Shown here: positions 1 through 8,378 of the stretch, in pieces
Numbering within the stretch: position 1 is the stretch's first letter
How the letters are laid out: the number at the start of each line of letters is the position of its first letter
Assembly (NCBI RefSeq): GCF_026339735.1
Contig: NZ_JAPEQG010000001.1
Location: 7,400,501 to 7,464,500, forward strand
Reading direction: 5' to 3'
Source: Streptomyces sp. NBC_01669
GTDB lineage: Bacteria; Actinomycetota; Actinomycetes; Streptomycetales; Streptomycetaceae
DNA: 64,000 nt
Translations under genes and position numbers: made by a program
Notes under the pieces: generated by a model
What the model saw: the letters and a program-made list of their open reading frames with translations, nothing else
Databases searched by the model: none
Told to the model about the DNA's origin: nothing

Positions 1-134
1 GATCCGCTGACGCCTTTGGGGGAGAGGTTGACCGTGCCGTTCCCGTCGAGGGGCGCGGTCGCCGTGAAGAAGATGTGCTGCTCTTCGATGAAGGTCCTGA
101 GCCGTCCGTCGATACGTTCGTACGTCTTTCCCAT
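1..134 (-). CDS. Pyridoxamine 5'-phosphate oxidase-like FMN-binding protein, N-terminal fragment
   Basis: Only the first 44 codons of a leftward gene are inside the window. The ATG is at 134 and the frame stays open to base 1. The peptide starts MGKTYERIDGRLRTF and continues through HIFFTATAPLDGNGTVNLSPKG. This is the usual opening of the small split-barrel PPOX/general-stress FMN-binding proteins of actinobacteria. No clear Shine-Dalgarno sequence precedes the ATG. It follows the HEAT-repeat gene in the same direction with a 42-nt gap, so co-transcription is possible. The substrate cannot be inferred from this fragment. Confidence 0.7.
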   Translation of the reverse strand, partial: MGKTYERIDGRLRTFIEEQHIFFTATAPLDGNGTVNLSPKGVSG

Positions 135-176
135 GAGGCGATTATCGGCGCCAATGTGGCGCCCGGCAGGGGCATT

Positions 177-1436
177 TCAGCCGGTGGGACGCCGCTGGCG
201 GACCGTCGCGCGGAGGTGGGCTTGCAACAACCGCTCGGCCGCCACGCGCAGCGCACGCGGTCGGTCCGCCCCGGTCCTGACGAGCAGCCACTTGTGCGGT
301 ATCCGGTCGGCGTCCGGCAGCAGAGCCCGCGTCACCGCCCGGACGACGGCGGGTGACGGGTCGTCGAGGAGGGGCCGCAGCTGCTCGTACCGCACCGCGT
401 CGAGCGCGCGCAGGCCGGTGACGGCGTGGACGCGGACTGCGGGCGCAGGGTGTGTCACCAGTGACCACAGTGCCGGGGCGTCCTCCTTGGTGCCGCACTC
501 GCCGAGCCCGGCGGGGGCCGCGGGGCGGGCGGCCGGGTCGGCGCACATCGACCGGTAGAGGGGGAGCGGATCGATGCCGCCCTGCCGCAGTACATAGCGG
601 GCACAGGCACGTACGACCCCGGACCGGTCGGCGAGGAACACCGCCGCCTCGCCCTGCCGCCCGGCCCGCCGCAGAGCGGTGACACCGGCGGAACGTACCT
701 GGGGCGACCGCGCGGACAGCAGAGGGCCCAGCACCTCGTCGTACGCCCCGTCCCGCATCCCCGCGATCGCGGCCTCCGCACACAGCGTCTGGATACGTAC
801 ATCGTCCGAGGCGGCGGCTGCGGTGCGGGCCAGTGCTGCCGGGGCGAGGAGACCACGATCGACCGCGATGCGGTACGCGAACCGGCGTGTGGCCCGGTCC
901 TCGCTCGTGAGCAGCGCCACGACGTCCTCGGCGGGCCCTTCGCGCAATACACGGTCCAGCCGTTCGCGGGCGAACTCGCCCTGATCGCGCCTGGACAGCA
1001 GCAGCACCAGCGCGGTCAGCGGCGGCAGTTGCCGGCCGGGAATCTCCGAGAAGAGTGCCCGAGCCCGGTCGCGCACCGGGCCGGCCCAGTCCGCGCAGCG
1101 CACGGCCAGGAGCGGCCGCAGAGCCGGGGAGCGGGCGGCCCACTCGAGTGCCGCCTCCCGGATCCGGCCGTCCGGATGGCACATCGCGACAGCGAGCAAC
1201 GGCTCGTCCGGGGGCGTGCTGGACCAATTCACCGCAGGCGGCGGAGCATCCCGGCTCCAGCGCTGTCTGCGACCGCCGGCCCAGTCGTGCGACGGGAGCA
1301 GCCCCGGCGTCGTCCACGCCAGGATCCGTACCCCGAGATCGAGGGCCGTCCAGGCCTCGGCCGACGAGGTGTCCAGCGCCTCCCGGAGCGGTATGCCCCG
1401 GGCCAGCAGTTCAGCGGCCTCGTAGTCGCTGCTCAT
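177..1436 (-). CDS. HEAT-repeat protein of unknown role
   Basis: A 419-residue soluble protein built from about six to eight degenerate alpha-alpha repeats. Examples are the stretches around HPDGRIREAALEWA, SEDRATRRFAYRIA, SPQVRSAGVTALRRAG and HPAPAVRVHAVTGLRAL. They have the spaced Asp/Pro-x-x-Val-Arg-x-x-Ala pattern of HEAT/PBS-lyase-like repeats, which usually act as protein-binding scaffolds. No catalytic motif or signal peptide was seen. The ATG at 1436 is preferred over the adjacent GTG at 1439 because GGAGG lies 6 nt before the ATG. It is divergent from argH. Function unknown. Confidence 0.8.
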   Translation of the reverse strand: MSSDYEAAELLARGIPLREALDTSSAEAWTALDLGVRILAWTTPGLLPSHDWAGGRRQRWSRDAPPPAVNWSSTPPDEPLLAVAMCHPDGRIREAALEWAARSPALRPLLAVRCADWAGPVRDRARALFSEIPGRQLPPLTALVLLLSRRDQGEFARERLDRVLREGPAEDVVALLTSEDRATRRFAYRIAVDRGLLAPAALARTAAAASDDVRIQTLCAEAAIAGMRDGAYDEVLGPLLSARSPQVRSAGVTALRRAGRQGEAAVFLADRSGVVRACARYVLRQGGIDPLPLYRSMCADPAARPAAPAGLGECGTKEDAPALWSLVTHPAPAVRVHAVTGLRALDAVRYEQLRPLLDDPSPAVVRAVTRALLPDADRIPHKWLLVRTGADRPRALRVAAERLLQAHLRATVRQRRPTG

Positions 1437-1557
1437 CACGTGCCTCCACCAGGTATGCGGAGGCCGATCGTAGAGGGCCGCACGGTGTCCGGGCCCGGCA
1501 TTGAGCTCCTCTTAGGGTCCGGGATCGAACGTTCGGGTGAGCCGTTCACCAGCAGCT

Positions 1558-1586
1558 TTGACAAACCATACAGAGGACTGCATAGT
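1558..1586 (+). promoter_or_regulatory. argH promoter, vegetative type, overlapping an AT-rich possible ArgR site
   Basis: TTGACA at 1558-1563 and CATAGT at 1581-1586 are separated by 17 nt, an excellent fit to HrdB-type promoters. The -10 sits in an unusually AT-rich island (1578-1600) containing TGCATA and TTATAC, which resemble ArgR half-sites. Arginine-dependent repression is therefore plausible but not shown. The transcript would have a leader of about 165 nt before the argH start. Confidence 0.6.
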
Positions 1587-1685
1587 TATACCCATAGAGA
1601 TTGCGCCGTATCGAAGATCGCCGCGCAGCGCGATCCGCAGGCGTAACCTGACACCGGCCTGGCCCGACGCCCACCCGTTTACGTC

Positions 1686-1721
1686 ACCGCCTCCCCGTTT
1701 CCTCCACGGCGGGGAGGCGGT
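1686..1721 (+). promoter_or_regulatory. Perfect 12-bp hairpin in the argH leader
   Basis: ACCGCCTCCCCG (1686-1697) and CGGGGAGGCGGT (1710-1721) form a perfect 12-bp stem with a 12-nt loop. It lies inside the predicted transcript, 37 nt before the argH start codon. It has the GC-only character of Streptomyces terminators, so it could attenuate read-through or simply shape the leader. Confidence 0.45.
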
Positions 1722-1758
1722 CGCACATCCATCCCCTGGCATTTCCGAGGAGCACGCA

Positions 1759-3192
1759 GTGAGCAACGGCACCGGCAAGAGCGACGTACGCCTCTGGGGC
1801 GGCCGTTTCGCCGACGGCCCGGCCGAGGCGCTGGCCAAGCTGTCCGCCTCCGTCCACTTCGACTGGCGGCTCGCGCCGTACGACATCGCCGGCTCCCGCG
1901 CCCACGCGCGTGTCCTCCACAAGGCGGGCCTGCTCACCGCGGACGAACTGACCCGCATGATCGCCGGTCTCGACCAGCTCGAAGCCGATGTCGCCGACGG
2001 CTCCTTCACCGGCACCATCGCCGACGAGGACGTCCACTCCGCGCTGGAGCGCGGTCTCATTGAGCGCGTCGGCCCGGACCTCGGCGGCAAGCTGCGCGCC
2101 GGCCGGTCCCGCAACGACCAGGTCGCCACGCTCTTCCGGATGTATCTGCGCGACCACGCCCGGATCATCGGCGGTCTGATCGCCGAGTTCCAGGACGCCC
2201 TGGTCGGTCTCGCCGAGGCGCATGCAGACGTCGCCATGCCGGGCCGTACGCATCTGCAGCACGCCCAGCCCGTCCTCTTCGCCCACCACGTCCTGGCCCA
2301 TGTGCAGTCGCTGTCCCGGGACGCCGAGCGGCTGCGGCAGTGGGACGAGCGTACGGCCGTCTCCCCGTACGGCTCCGGCGCGCTCGCCGGTTCGTCGCTC
2401 GGTCTCGACCCGGAGGCGGTCGCCGCGGACCTCGGCTTCGAGCACGGTTCCGTCGCCAACTCCATCGACGGCACGGCCTCCCGCGACTTCGTCGCCGAGT
2501 TCGTGTTCATCACCGCGATGATCGGCGTGAACCTCTCCCGGATCGCGGAGGAGGTCATCATCTGGAACACGAAGGAGTTCTCCTTCGTCACCCTCCACGA
2601 CGCCTTCTCCACCGGCTCGTCGATCATGCCGCAGAAGAAGAACCCGGACATCGCCGAGCTGGCCCGCGGCAAGTCCGGGCGTCTGATCGGTAACCTGACC
2701 GGCCTGATGGCCACGCTGAAGGCTCTCCCGCTCGCGTACAACCGCGACCTCCAGGAGGACAAGGAGCCCGTCTTCGACTCCTGCGACCAGCTCGAGGTCC
2801 TGCTGCCCGCCTTCACCGGCATGATGGCCACGCTCACCGTCAACCGGGAACGGATGGAGGAGCTCGCACCGGCCGGCTTCTCGCTCGCCACCGACATCGC
2901 CGAATGGCTGGTCAAGCAGGGCGTCCCGTTCCGTGTCGCGCATGAGGTCGCCGGCGAATGCGTCAAGGAGTGCGAGCAGCAGGGCATCGAGCTCGACGAG
3001 CTCACCGACGCCCAGTTCGCGAAGATCTCCGGGCACCTCACCCCCGAGGTCCGCACGGTCCTCAACGTGCCGGGCGCGCTGGCCTCCCGCAACGGACGCG
3101 GCGGCACGGCCCCGTCGGCCGTCGCCGTACAGCTCACCGAGGTCAAGGCCGACCTCGCCGTCCAGCACGCATGGGCGACCGCGAAGAGCTGA
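1759..3192 (+). CDS. argH: Argininosuccinate lyase
   Basis: Cleaves argininosuccinate to arginine and fumarate, the last step of arginine synthesis, in the cytoplasm as a homotetramer. The 477 residues match the family length. The fumarase/aspartase superfamily signature GSSIMPQKKNPD is at residues 286-297, and the N-terminal LWGGRFADGP motif is typical of ArgH. The GTG at 1759 is chosen because GAGGAG precedes it by 6 nt; the frame is open further upstream, but that would cross the promoter. The gene stands alone here, with no argG or argCJBD next to it, and ends at a strong hairpin terminator. Confidence 0.97.
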   Translation: MSNGTGKSDVRLWGGRFADGPAEALAKLSASVHFDWRLAPYDIAGSRAHARVLHKAGLLTADELTRMIAGLDQLEADVADGSFTGTIADEDVHSALERGLIERVGPDLGGKLRAGRSRNDQVATLFRMYLRDHARIIGGLIAEFQDALVGLAEAHADVAMPGRTHLQHAQPVLFAHHVLAHVQSLSRDAERLRQWDERTAVSPYGSGALAGSSLGLDPEAVAADLGFEHGSVANSIDGTASRDFVAEFVFITAMIGVNLSRIAEEVIIWNTKEFSFVTLHDAFSTGSSIMPQKKNPDIAELARGKSGRLIGNLTGLMATLKALPLAYNRDLQEDKEPVFDSCDQLEVLLPAFTGMMATLTVNRERMEELAPAGFSLATDIAEWLVKQGVPFRVAHEVAGECVKECEQQGIELDELTDAQFAKISGHLTPEVRTVLNVPGALASRNGRGGTAPSAVAVQLTEVKADLAVQHAWATAKS

Positions 3193-3209
3193 CAGCAGCC
3201 CGGACGCAG

Positions 3210-3251
3210 GCGACGAGGCGGGGAGCGGTCGTGCGCTCCCCGCCTCGTCGC
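3210..3251 (+). terminator. argH terminator
   Basis: A perfect 18-bp stem (3210-3227 with 3234-3251) and a 6-nt loop begin 18 nt after the argH stop. There is no U-tract, as usual in Streptomyces. Confidence 0.85.
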
Positions 3252-3593
3252 GTCCGTACGGACGGGCGACCGAACGGCGACGAGGGCGTCCGGGGTGCGG
3301 CCGACCACCACGTCACCGCTGTGACGGTGAGGACGCCGACACCCGCACTCGCCGGGCCGATGACCATCGGTCTGCTCCCGCCGGTGCTCATCCGCCTGAA
3401 ACTCCCGGACGGCATGGAAGCCGACCTGCCGGCCGGCCTCGACCAGGTCTGCGCAGGTCCGAGGGGTGAGGTCCTGGCCGGCCCGTCCCACTCCCGGCCG
3501 GCGAGGCCCGATCGGCCGAATCCCGCGGCTGGACGCACGGGAATCCGGCTGCGTTACGTTGGCGGGGAGCACCCCATCGACGAGGAGCCCGCG
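3252..3593. other. Intergenic stretch without a recognised gene
   Basis: About 340 nt between the argH terminator and the aldo/keto reductase. No open frame with Streptomyces codon bias, no RNA gene and no clear promoter was recognised. The 5' end of the reductase transcript must start here unless it reads through from argH. Confidence 0.5.
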
Positions 3594-4565
3594 ATGCCCT
3601 TCGGACGCCTGGCCTCGGCCACGACCCCGACCGCCCATATCGGGCTCGGCCTGGCCGCGGTCGGCCGGCCCGGCTACATCAATCTCCACCGCGACCGGGA
3701 CCTGCCCGAGGACCGGAGTGTCGACGCCCTGCGCGAGCGCACCCATGAACTGCTCGACGCCGCCTACGCCCAGGGCGTCCGCTACTTCGACGCGGCCCGC
3801 TCCTACGGCCGCTCCGAGGAGTTCCTCGGCGCCTGGCTGGCCGCCCGTCCCGAGGTACGTGATGTCGTCATCGGCAGCAAGTGGGGCTACACCTACACCG
3901 CAGACTGGAGCGTCGACGCCGAGGCGCACGAGGTCAAGGACCACAGCCTCGCCACGTTCGAGCGGCAGCGCGCCGAGACCGAGGCGCTGCTCGGTGACCG
4001 GCTCGACCTCTACCAGATCCACTCCGTGACCGCCGACAGCCCGGCGCTCACCGACAAGGAACTCCATGCGCGGCTCGCCGAACTCGCGGCGGACGGGGTC
4101 AGCGTCGGACTCTCCACCAGCGGCCCCGCCCAGGCGGACGCCATCCGTGCCGCGCTCACCGTCCGGGTCGACGGCGAACCCCTCTTCCGTACCGTCCAGG
4201 CCACCTTCAACGCCCTGGAGACCTCGGCCGGTTCTGCGCTCGCCGAGGCGCACGAGGCCGGGCTGACCGTGATCGTCAAGGAAGCCATGGCCAACGGACG
4301 CCTCGCCGGAACGGATGCCCCGGCGATCGTCCAGGAGATCGCGGCCGAGGCGGGCCTCGGGAGCGACGCGGTCGCGCTCGCGCTGGTACTGCACCAGCCG
4401 TGGGCCGGCGTCGTGCTCTCCGGCGCGGCGACGGTCACCCAGCTGGCCGGCAACCTGCACGCCCCGCTTCTCGGCCTCGACGAGGAGCGGCGGTCCCAGC
4501 TCGACGCGCTGGTCGAGGAGCCCGAGGCGTACTGGCGCCACCGCGCCGCGCTGCCCTGGAGCTGA
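3594..4565 (+). CDS. Aldo/keto reductase
   Basis: A 323-residue (alpha/beta)8-barrel NAD(P)H-dependent oxidoreductase. The AKR catalytic residues can be placed: Tyr71 in ARSYGRSEEFLG, Lys96 in SKWGY and His143 in YQIHS. The conserved FDAAR Asp lies just before the Tyr. The start ATG is preceded by GAGGAG at a usable distance. The substrate is unknown. It ends about 40 nt upstream of an ECF41-type promoter and sigma gene. ECF41 factors are usually linked to oxidoreductase-type genes, so a functional association is possible, although here the promoter sits after rather than before the reductase. Confidence 0.9.
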   Translation: MPFGRLASATTPTAHIGLGLAAVGRPGYINLHRDRDLPEDRSVDALRERTHELLDAAYAQGVRYFDAARSYGRSEEFLGAWLAARPEVRDVVIGSKWGYTYTADWSVDAEAHEVKDHSLATFERQRAETEALLGDRLDLYQIHSVTADSPALTDKELHARLAELAADGVSVGLSTSGPAQADAIRAALTVRVDGEPLFRTVQATFNALETSAGSALAEAHEAGLTVIVKEAMANGRLAGTDAPAIVQEIAAEAGLGSDAVALALVLHQPWAGVVLSGAATVTQLAGNLHAPLLGLDEERRSQLDALVEEPEAYWRHRAALPWS

Positions 4566-4605
4566 TCGGCGGCGCACCTGTCGATTCCTTGATCATCGGC
4601 CGTTC

Positions 4606-4632
4606 TGTCACATCGGCGCCGTTCCAAGCGTC
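4606..4632 (+). promoter_or_regulatory. ECF41-type autoregulatory promoter
   Basis: TGTCACA at 4606-4612 and CGTC at 4629-4632 are separated by exactly 16 nt. This is the consensus I recall for promoters recognised by ECF41 sigma factors. It lies 35 nt upstream of the sigma gene start, which suggests positive autoregulation. The same arrangement was not noticed elsewhere in the window. Confidence 0.7.
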
Positions 4633-4667
4633 AATGCTGTGACGGCACGCGACGGAGGAATGGGTCT

Positions 4668-5558
4668 GTGGACGAGAACGAGTTTCTGGCAGCACGCTTC
4701 GAGGAGAGCCGAACCCATCTGAAGGCCGTGGCCTACCGGATGCTCGGCTCGCTGAGCGAGGCGGAGGACGCCGTCCAGGAAGCATGGATCCGGCTCAGCC
4801 GCTCCGACGACCGGCAGATCGACAATCTGGGCGGCTGGCTGACCACGGTCGTCGGCCGGGTCTGCCTGGACATGCTGCGCTCCCGCCGGTCCCGGCGCGA
4901 GGAGCCGCTGGAGGCACAGACACCGGACGGACACACGCCCGATCCGGTCCTCGGCCCGCAGCCCGGCAGTGACCCCGAGCAGCAGGCGCTGATCGCCGAC
5001 TCGGTCGGGCTCGCACTGCTCGTGGTGCTGGAGACGCTGGACCCCGCCGAGCGGCTGGCGTTCGTGCTGCACGACATGTTCGCGGTGCCGTTCGACGAGA
5101 TCGGGCGCATGGTGGACCGCACCCCGGCCGCGGCCCGCCAGCTCGCCAGCAGGGCGCGGCGCCGGGTCCAGGGCGTGGATCCGGCGCCCGACCCCGATCT
5201 CGTCCGCAGGCGCGAGGTCGTCGAGGCGTTCCTTGCCGCCGCCCGGGGCGGCGACTTCGACGCACTCGTCGCCGTGCTCGACCCGGAGGTGGTGGCACGG
5301 TCCGACGGCGGCGCGGGTGCCCCGTCGCTGGTGCGCGGAGCCGCGTCGGTGGCCCGCCAGGCGATGATGTTCGCGCCGTTCGCCCGGTCCTCCCAGATGG
5401 CGCTCGTCGACGGGGCCCTCGCGGTCATCTCGACCCGCGAGGGACATCGGTTCTCGGTCATGCGGTTCACGATCGAGCGAGGCAGGGTCACCGAGCTGTA
5501 CGTGATCAACGACCCGGCCCGGCTTCCGGAGCTGGATCTGATCGTGCTCAACGACTGA
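4668..5558 (+). CDS. ECF41/SigJ-type RNA polymerase sigma factor with C-terminal SnoaL-like domain
   Basis: A 296-residue extracytoplasmic-function sigma factor. Region 2 spans roughly residues 5-75 (HLKAVAYRMLGSLSEAEDAVQEAW is split across its core). Region 4 spans about 105-165 and includes the FAVPFDEIGRMVDRTPAAARQ helix-turn-helix. It is followed by an extension of about 120 residues with a SnoaL/NTF2-like fold that replaces an anti-sigma factor in this group. The canonical DGGG motif reads DGGA here, and an NDPARL stretch near the end corresponds to the family NPDKL-type motif. The GTG at 4668 has GGAGG 9 nt upstream. A perfect ECF41 promoter precedes it, so it probably transcribes itself. 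Confidence 0.9.
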   Translation: MDENEFLAARFEESRTHLKAVAYRMLGSLSEAEDAVQEAWIRLSRSDDRQIDNLGGWLTTVVGRVCLDMLRSRRSRREEPLEAQTPDGHTPDPVLGPQPGSDPEQQALIADSVGLALLVVLETLDPAERLAFVLHDMFAVPFDEIGRMVDRTPAAARQLASRARRRVQGVDPAPDPDLVRRREVVEAFLAAARGGDFDALVAVLDPEVVARSDGGAGAPSLVRGAASVARQAMMFAPFARSSQMALVDGALAVISTREGHRFSVMRFTIERGRVTELYVINDPARLPELDLIVLND

Positions 5559-5587
5559 GCAGGGCCGGGGGCGGGCCGGGGCTCAGT
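5554..5587. terminator. Convergent terminator carrying both stop codons
   Basis: ACTGAGC (5554-5560) and GCTCAGT (5581-5587) pair around a GC-rich 20-nt loop that can fold further. The stop codon of the sigma gene and the stop codon of the leftward HAD gene lie inside the two arms, so one hairpin serves both transcripts. Confidence 0.6.
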
Positions 5588-6101
5588 TCTCGTCCCGGTC
5601 CGCCGCCCACTCGGCGAGCGCGTCGAAGTCGGCGCGCTCCAGCCCGATCCGCGGATCGATCCGGAGCAGCAGCGACCGGCCCGGTCCCTGTCGGGCGATC
5701 CACGCCCGGTCCCGCTCGGTTATCTCGTCGTCGACCCACGCGAACGGCCGCCCGGCCGCGTACTCCACGACGTACTGCGTCTTCCAGAGTGTCCCGTCCG
5801 GCGCGCTGCCGTGCATCGCCGGCCAGTCGATGTACGGCAGCGGCGGCAGTCCGAGATGCGGGCCGATCCACTCGTTGGCCTCGTTCTCCCAGGTTGTCGC
5901 CCAGACCAGGGCGTACCGGTCCGTGAGCGCCAGCAGCTCCGCCCCGTGCGCCGGGTTGAGCAGGACGGGCAGTGCGGGCCCCTCGGTCCACCCCGTCGGC
6001 CGCATCCGGTGTCTCGTATATCCGTCGGGGACGTGACGGCGTGACAGTGCCGCGTACGGATTGAGCGGACCGTCGATGTCGATCAGCAGCAGCGGCTTCA
6101 T
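5583..6101 (-). CDS. HAD-superfamily hydrolase-like protein
   Basis: A 172-residue cytoplasmic protein with recognisable haloacid dehalogenase motifs: LLLIDIDGPLNP (motif I, DxDG) at the N-terminus, ALVWATTWE (motif II with Thr), LWKT (candidate motif III Lys) and WVDDE (motif IV acidic pair). It probably acts as a phosphatase or nucleotidase; the substrate is unknown. The ATG at 6101 is preferred because it opens directly on motif I; an upstream in-frame ATG at 6161 would add residues overlapping the operator palindrome. It is divergent from the tetR-MFS pair and converges on the ECF41 gene. Confidence 0.75.
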   Translation of the reverse strand: MKPLLLIDIDGPLNPYAALSRRHVPDGYTRHRMRPTGWTEGPALPVLLNPAHGAELLALTDRYALVWATTWENEANEWIGPHLGLPPLPYIDWPAMHGSAPDGTLWKTQYVVEYAAGRPFAWVDDEITERDRAWIARQGPGRSLLLRIDPRIGLERADFDALAEWAADRDEN

Positions 6102-6148
6102 GGCGCCATGGTCCCGCCTCCTGGGAGGGAGGGGCGACGCATTATTCA

Positions 6149-6168
6149 ATGAGACATTCATGTCTCAT
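6149..6168. promoter_or_regulatory. TetR-family operator palindrome
   Basis: ATGAGACAT-TC-ATGTCTCAT is a perfect inverted repeat with 9-bp arms, 18 nt before the tetR start. A third half-site, GTCTCAT, follows at about 6183-6189 over the start codon. The position between divergent promoters and just upstream of tetR is typical of an autorepressor operator. Confidence 0.8.
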
Positions 6169-6186
6169 ATGGGTTAGTGTCGTCTC

Positions 6187-6738
6187 ATGACTCTTGACCG
6201 TGAGCAGGTGCTGCGCAGCGCCGCCGCTCTGCTGACCCGTAAATCGACCGCCACCATGGACGAGGTCGCCCGGGCGGCGGGCATCGGGCGCGCCACCCTG
6301 CATCGGCACTTCGCCGGACGGGACGCCCTGGTCAGAGCATTGGAGAACCTGGGGATCCAGGAGTTCGAAGCGGCCTTGGACGCCGCTGAGCTCGACAAGG
6401 GAACCTCGGAGGAGGCGCTGCGGCGGCTGATCGCGGCCGTTGAACCGAGCGCCGGACTGCTGTCCTTCCTCGTCACGGAGAACCAGCTCTTCGAGGGCGA
6501 GGAGGTGAACGAGGGCTGGAGCCGGACGGACGCACGGGTCTCCGCCTTCTTCCGGCGCGGCCAGGAGCGCGGCGAGTTCAGGATCGACCTGACCCCGGCA
6601 TGGCTGACCGAGGCCCTCTACGGACTCGTCTCCACCGGTGCCTGGGCTGTCCAGGTGGGCCGGGTTGCCGGACAGGACTTCCAGTACATGATCGTCGAGT
6701 TGCTGCTCGGCGGAGCACGCCGGAGCGTGGAGCAATGA
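6187..6738 (+). CDS. TetR-family transcriptional repressor
   Basis: A 183-residue regulator. The N-terminal helix-turn-helix is clear: TMDEVARAAGIGRATLHRHF at about residues 20-39, followed by RDALVRALE. The C-terminal half is a ligand-binding helical domain of no recognisable specificity. Its stop overlaps the start of the efflux gene (ATGA), so the two are translationally coupled. A perfect palindrome immediately upstream is the likely operator. It probably represses itself and the pump until a toxic substrate binds. Confidence 0.92.
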   Translation: MTLDREQVLRSAAALLTRKSTATMDEVARAAGIGRATLHRHFAGRDALVRALENLGIQEFEAALDAAELDKGTSEEALRRLIAAVEPSAGLLSFLVTENQLFEGEEVNEGWSRTDARVSAFFRRGQERGEFRIDLTPAWLTEALYGLVSTGAWAVQVGRVAGQDFQYMIVELLLGGARRSVEQ

Positions 6739-8279
6739 CCAGCATCGACCCGCACACGGAGACGTCGGACGAGCTGCGCCGACCCGGGCGGTGGATCGCG
6801 CTGGCCGTCCTCGTCCTCGCCGTGCTGCTGGTGGCCGTCGACGCCACGGTCCTCGGTCTGGCGACACCGTTCCTCACCGAGGATCTCCAGCCGACCGGCA
6901 CCCAGCTCCTCTGGATCGGCGATGTCTACTCGTTCGTCATCGCCGGACTCCTGGTCTCCATGGGCAGCCTCGGTGACCGCATCGGCCGCAAGAAGCTGCT
7001 GCTGAGCGGCGCCACCGCGTTCGGTGCGGTCTCCGTGCTGAACGCGTACGCGAGCAGCCCCGAGATGATGATCCTGGCGCGGGCGCTGCTCGGGGTCGCC
7101 GGCGCCACCCTGATGCCATCCACCCTCGCCCTGATCCGCAACCTCTTCAACGACCCGCGCGAGCGCAGCTTCGCCATCGGTATCTGGGGGGCCATGGCGT
7201 CGGCGGGCGCGGCCGTGGGTCCCGTCGTCGGAGGATTCCTGCTCCAGCACTTCTGGTGGGGTTCGGTCTTCCTGATCAATCTGCCGGTGATGGTGGTCCT
7301 CGTGGTCGTCGGCATCCGCATGCTTCCGGAGTCGAAGAACCCGGCGCCCGGCCCCTGGGACCTGGTCAGTGTCGCGCTCTCCCTGATCGGCATGATCGGT
7401 GTCGTGTACGCGATCAAGGAGCTGGCCGCGCACGGGGCGAGCTGGGAGGTCGCGGTCTCCGGTATCGGCGGTGCGGGCGCACTGTACTGGTTCGTCCGCA
7501 GGCAGCTGAAGCTCCCTGATCCGCTGCTGGACATGCGGCTCTTCCACCACCGGGGCTTCTCGGGCGCGGTCCTCGCCGACCTGCTCACCATCCTCGGCCT
7601 GTCCGGGCTCGTCTTCTTCCTCTCCCAGTTCCTGCAACTGGTCCAGGGACGCGGACCGCTGGAGGCCGGGCTCGCCGAACTGCCCGCGGCCGTCGGCGCG
7701 GTTGCCTGCGGTCTGGTCGCGGGCATGACCGCCCGCCGCTTCTCGGTCCGGTCCGTGGTCTCCGCCGGACTGGCGGCGGTCGGCGTCGCACTCGCCGCCG
7801 TCACCTTCGTCCACCAGGAGACCGGCTATCCGCTGATCGGTCTGCTGCTGCTGGTCGTCGGCATCGGCGCGGGCTTCGCCTTCACCGTGACCTCGGACGT
7901 GATCCTCTCCAGCGTCCCGAAGGAGCACGCGGGCTCCGCGTCCGCGGTCTCCGAGACGGCGTACGAGCTCGGCGCGGCCCTGGGTATCGCTCTGCTCGGC
8001 TCCATCGTCACCGGCGTCTACCAGGACTTCGTCACCCCGAACGGCGTCCCGGCCGAGACCGCAGCGGCCGCCCACGAGTCACTGGGCGGCGCGGTCGAAG
8101 CGGCCCACGGCCTGCCGGAGGCGCAGGGGAACGCCCTGGTCTCCGCGGCGCAGGCCTCGTTCGTCGACGGGCTGCACATCGCCGCGGGCCTCGGTGCTGT
8201 GGTCCTGCTGGCGACGGCCGTCGCCTCCTGGTTCCTGCTGCGCGGCCAGGCGCTGGAGGAGGAGATCGAACACCCTTAG
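6735..8279 (+). CDS. DHA2-family (14-TM) multidrug efflux MFS transporter
   Basis: A 514-residue inner-membrane proton antiporter with about 14 hydrophobic segments, the length and layout of QacA/SmvA/LfrA-type DHA2 exporters. The MFS motif GSLGDRIGRKKLL lies in the first cytoplasmic loop, and the DHA2 motif GPVVGGFLL lies near TM5. The VDATVLGLATPFL Asp in TM1 is the conserved acidic residue of this group. The ATG overlaps the TetR stop codon. It is probably induced by its own substrate through the adjacent repressor. The exact substrate cannot be read from sequence. Confidence 0.92.
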   Translation: MTSIDPHTETSDELRRPGRWIALAVLVLAVLLVAVDATVLGLATPFLTEDLQPTGTQLLWIGDVYSFVIAGLLVSMGSLGDRIGRKKLLLSGATAFGAVSVLNAYASSPEMMILARALLGVAGATLMPSTLALIRNLFNDPRERSFAIGIWGAMASAGAAVGPVVGGFLLQHFWWGSVFLINLPVMVVLVVVGIRMLPESKNPAPGPWDLVSVALSLIGMIGVVYAIKELAAHGASWEVAVSGIGGAGALYWFVRRQLKLPDPLLDMRLFHHRGFSGAVLADLLTILGLSGLVFFLSQFLQLVQGRGPLEAGLAELPAAVGAVACGLVAGMTARRFSVRSVVSAGLAAVGVALAAVTFVHQETGYPLIGLLLLVVGIGAGFAFTVTSDVILSSVPKEHAGSASAVSETAYELGAALGIALLGSIVTGVYQDFVTPNGVPAETAAAAHESLGGAVEAAHGLPEAQGNALVSAAQASFVDGLHIAAGLGAVVLLATAVASWFLLRGQALEEEIEHP

Positions 8280-8329
8280 CGACATCCTGGCCCCGTCCTT
8301 CTGCGGCCATTCGGGTTGTCCCGACATAC

Positions 8330-8368
8330 GGAAGGGCCCGTACCGCCGAACGGGGTACGGGCCCTTCC
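8330..8368. terminator. Bidirectional terminator between the MFS gene and plsC
   Basis: A perfect 15-bp stem (8330-8344 with 8354-8368) and a 9-nt loop sit between two convergent genes. Confidence 0.85.
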
Positions 8369-8378
8369 ACAAGTCCGA

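Noticed and set aside
1537..1758. N-terminal extension of ArgH to a start at 1537
   Set aside because: It would run across the promoter and the leader hairpin; GTG 1759 has a proper ribosome site and gives the usual ArgH length.
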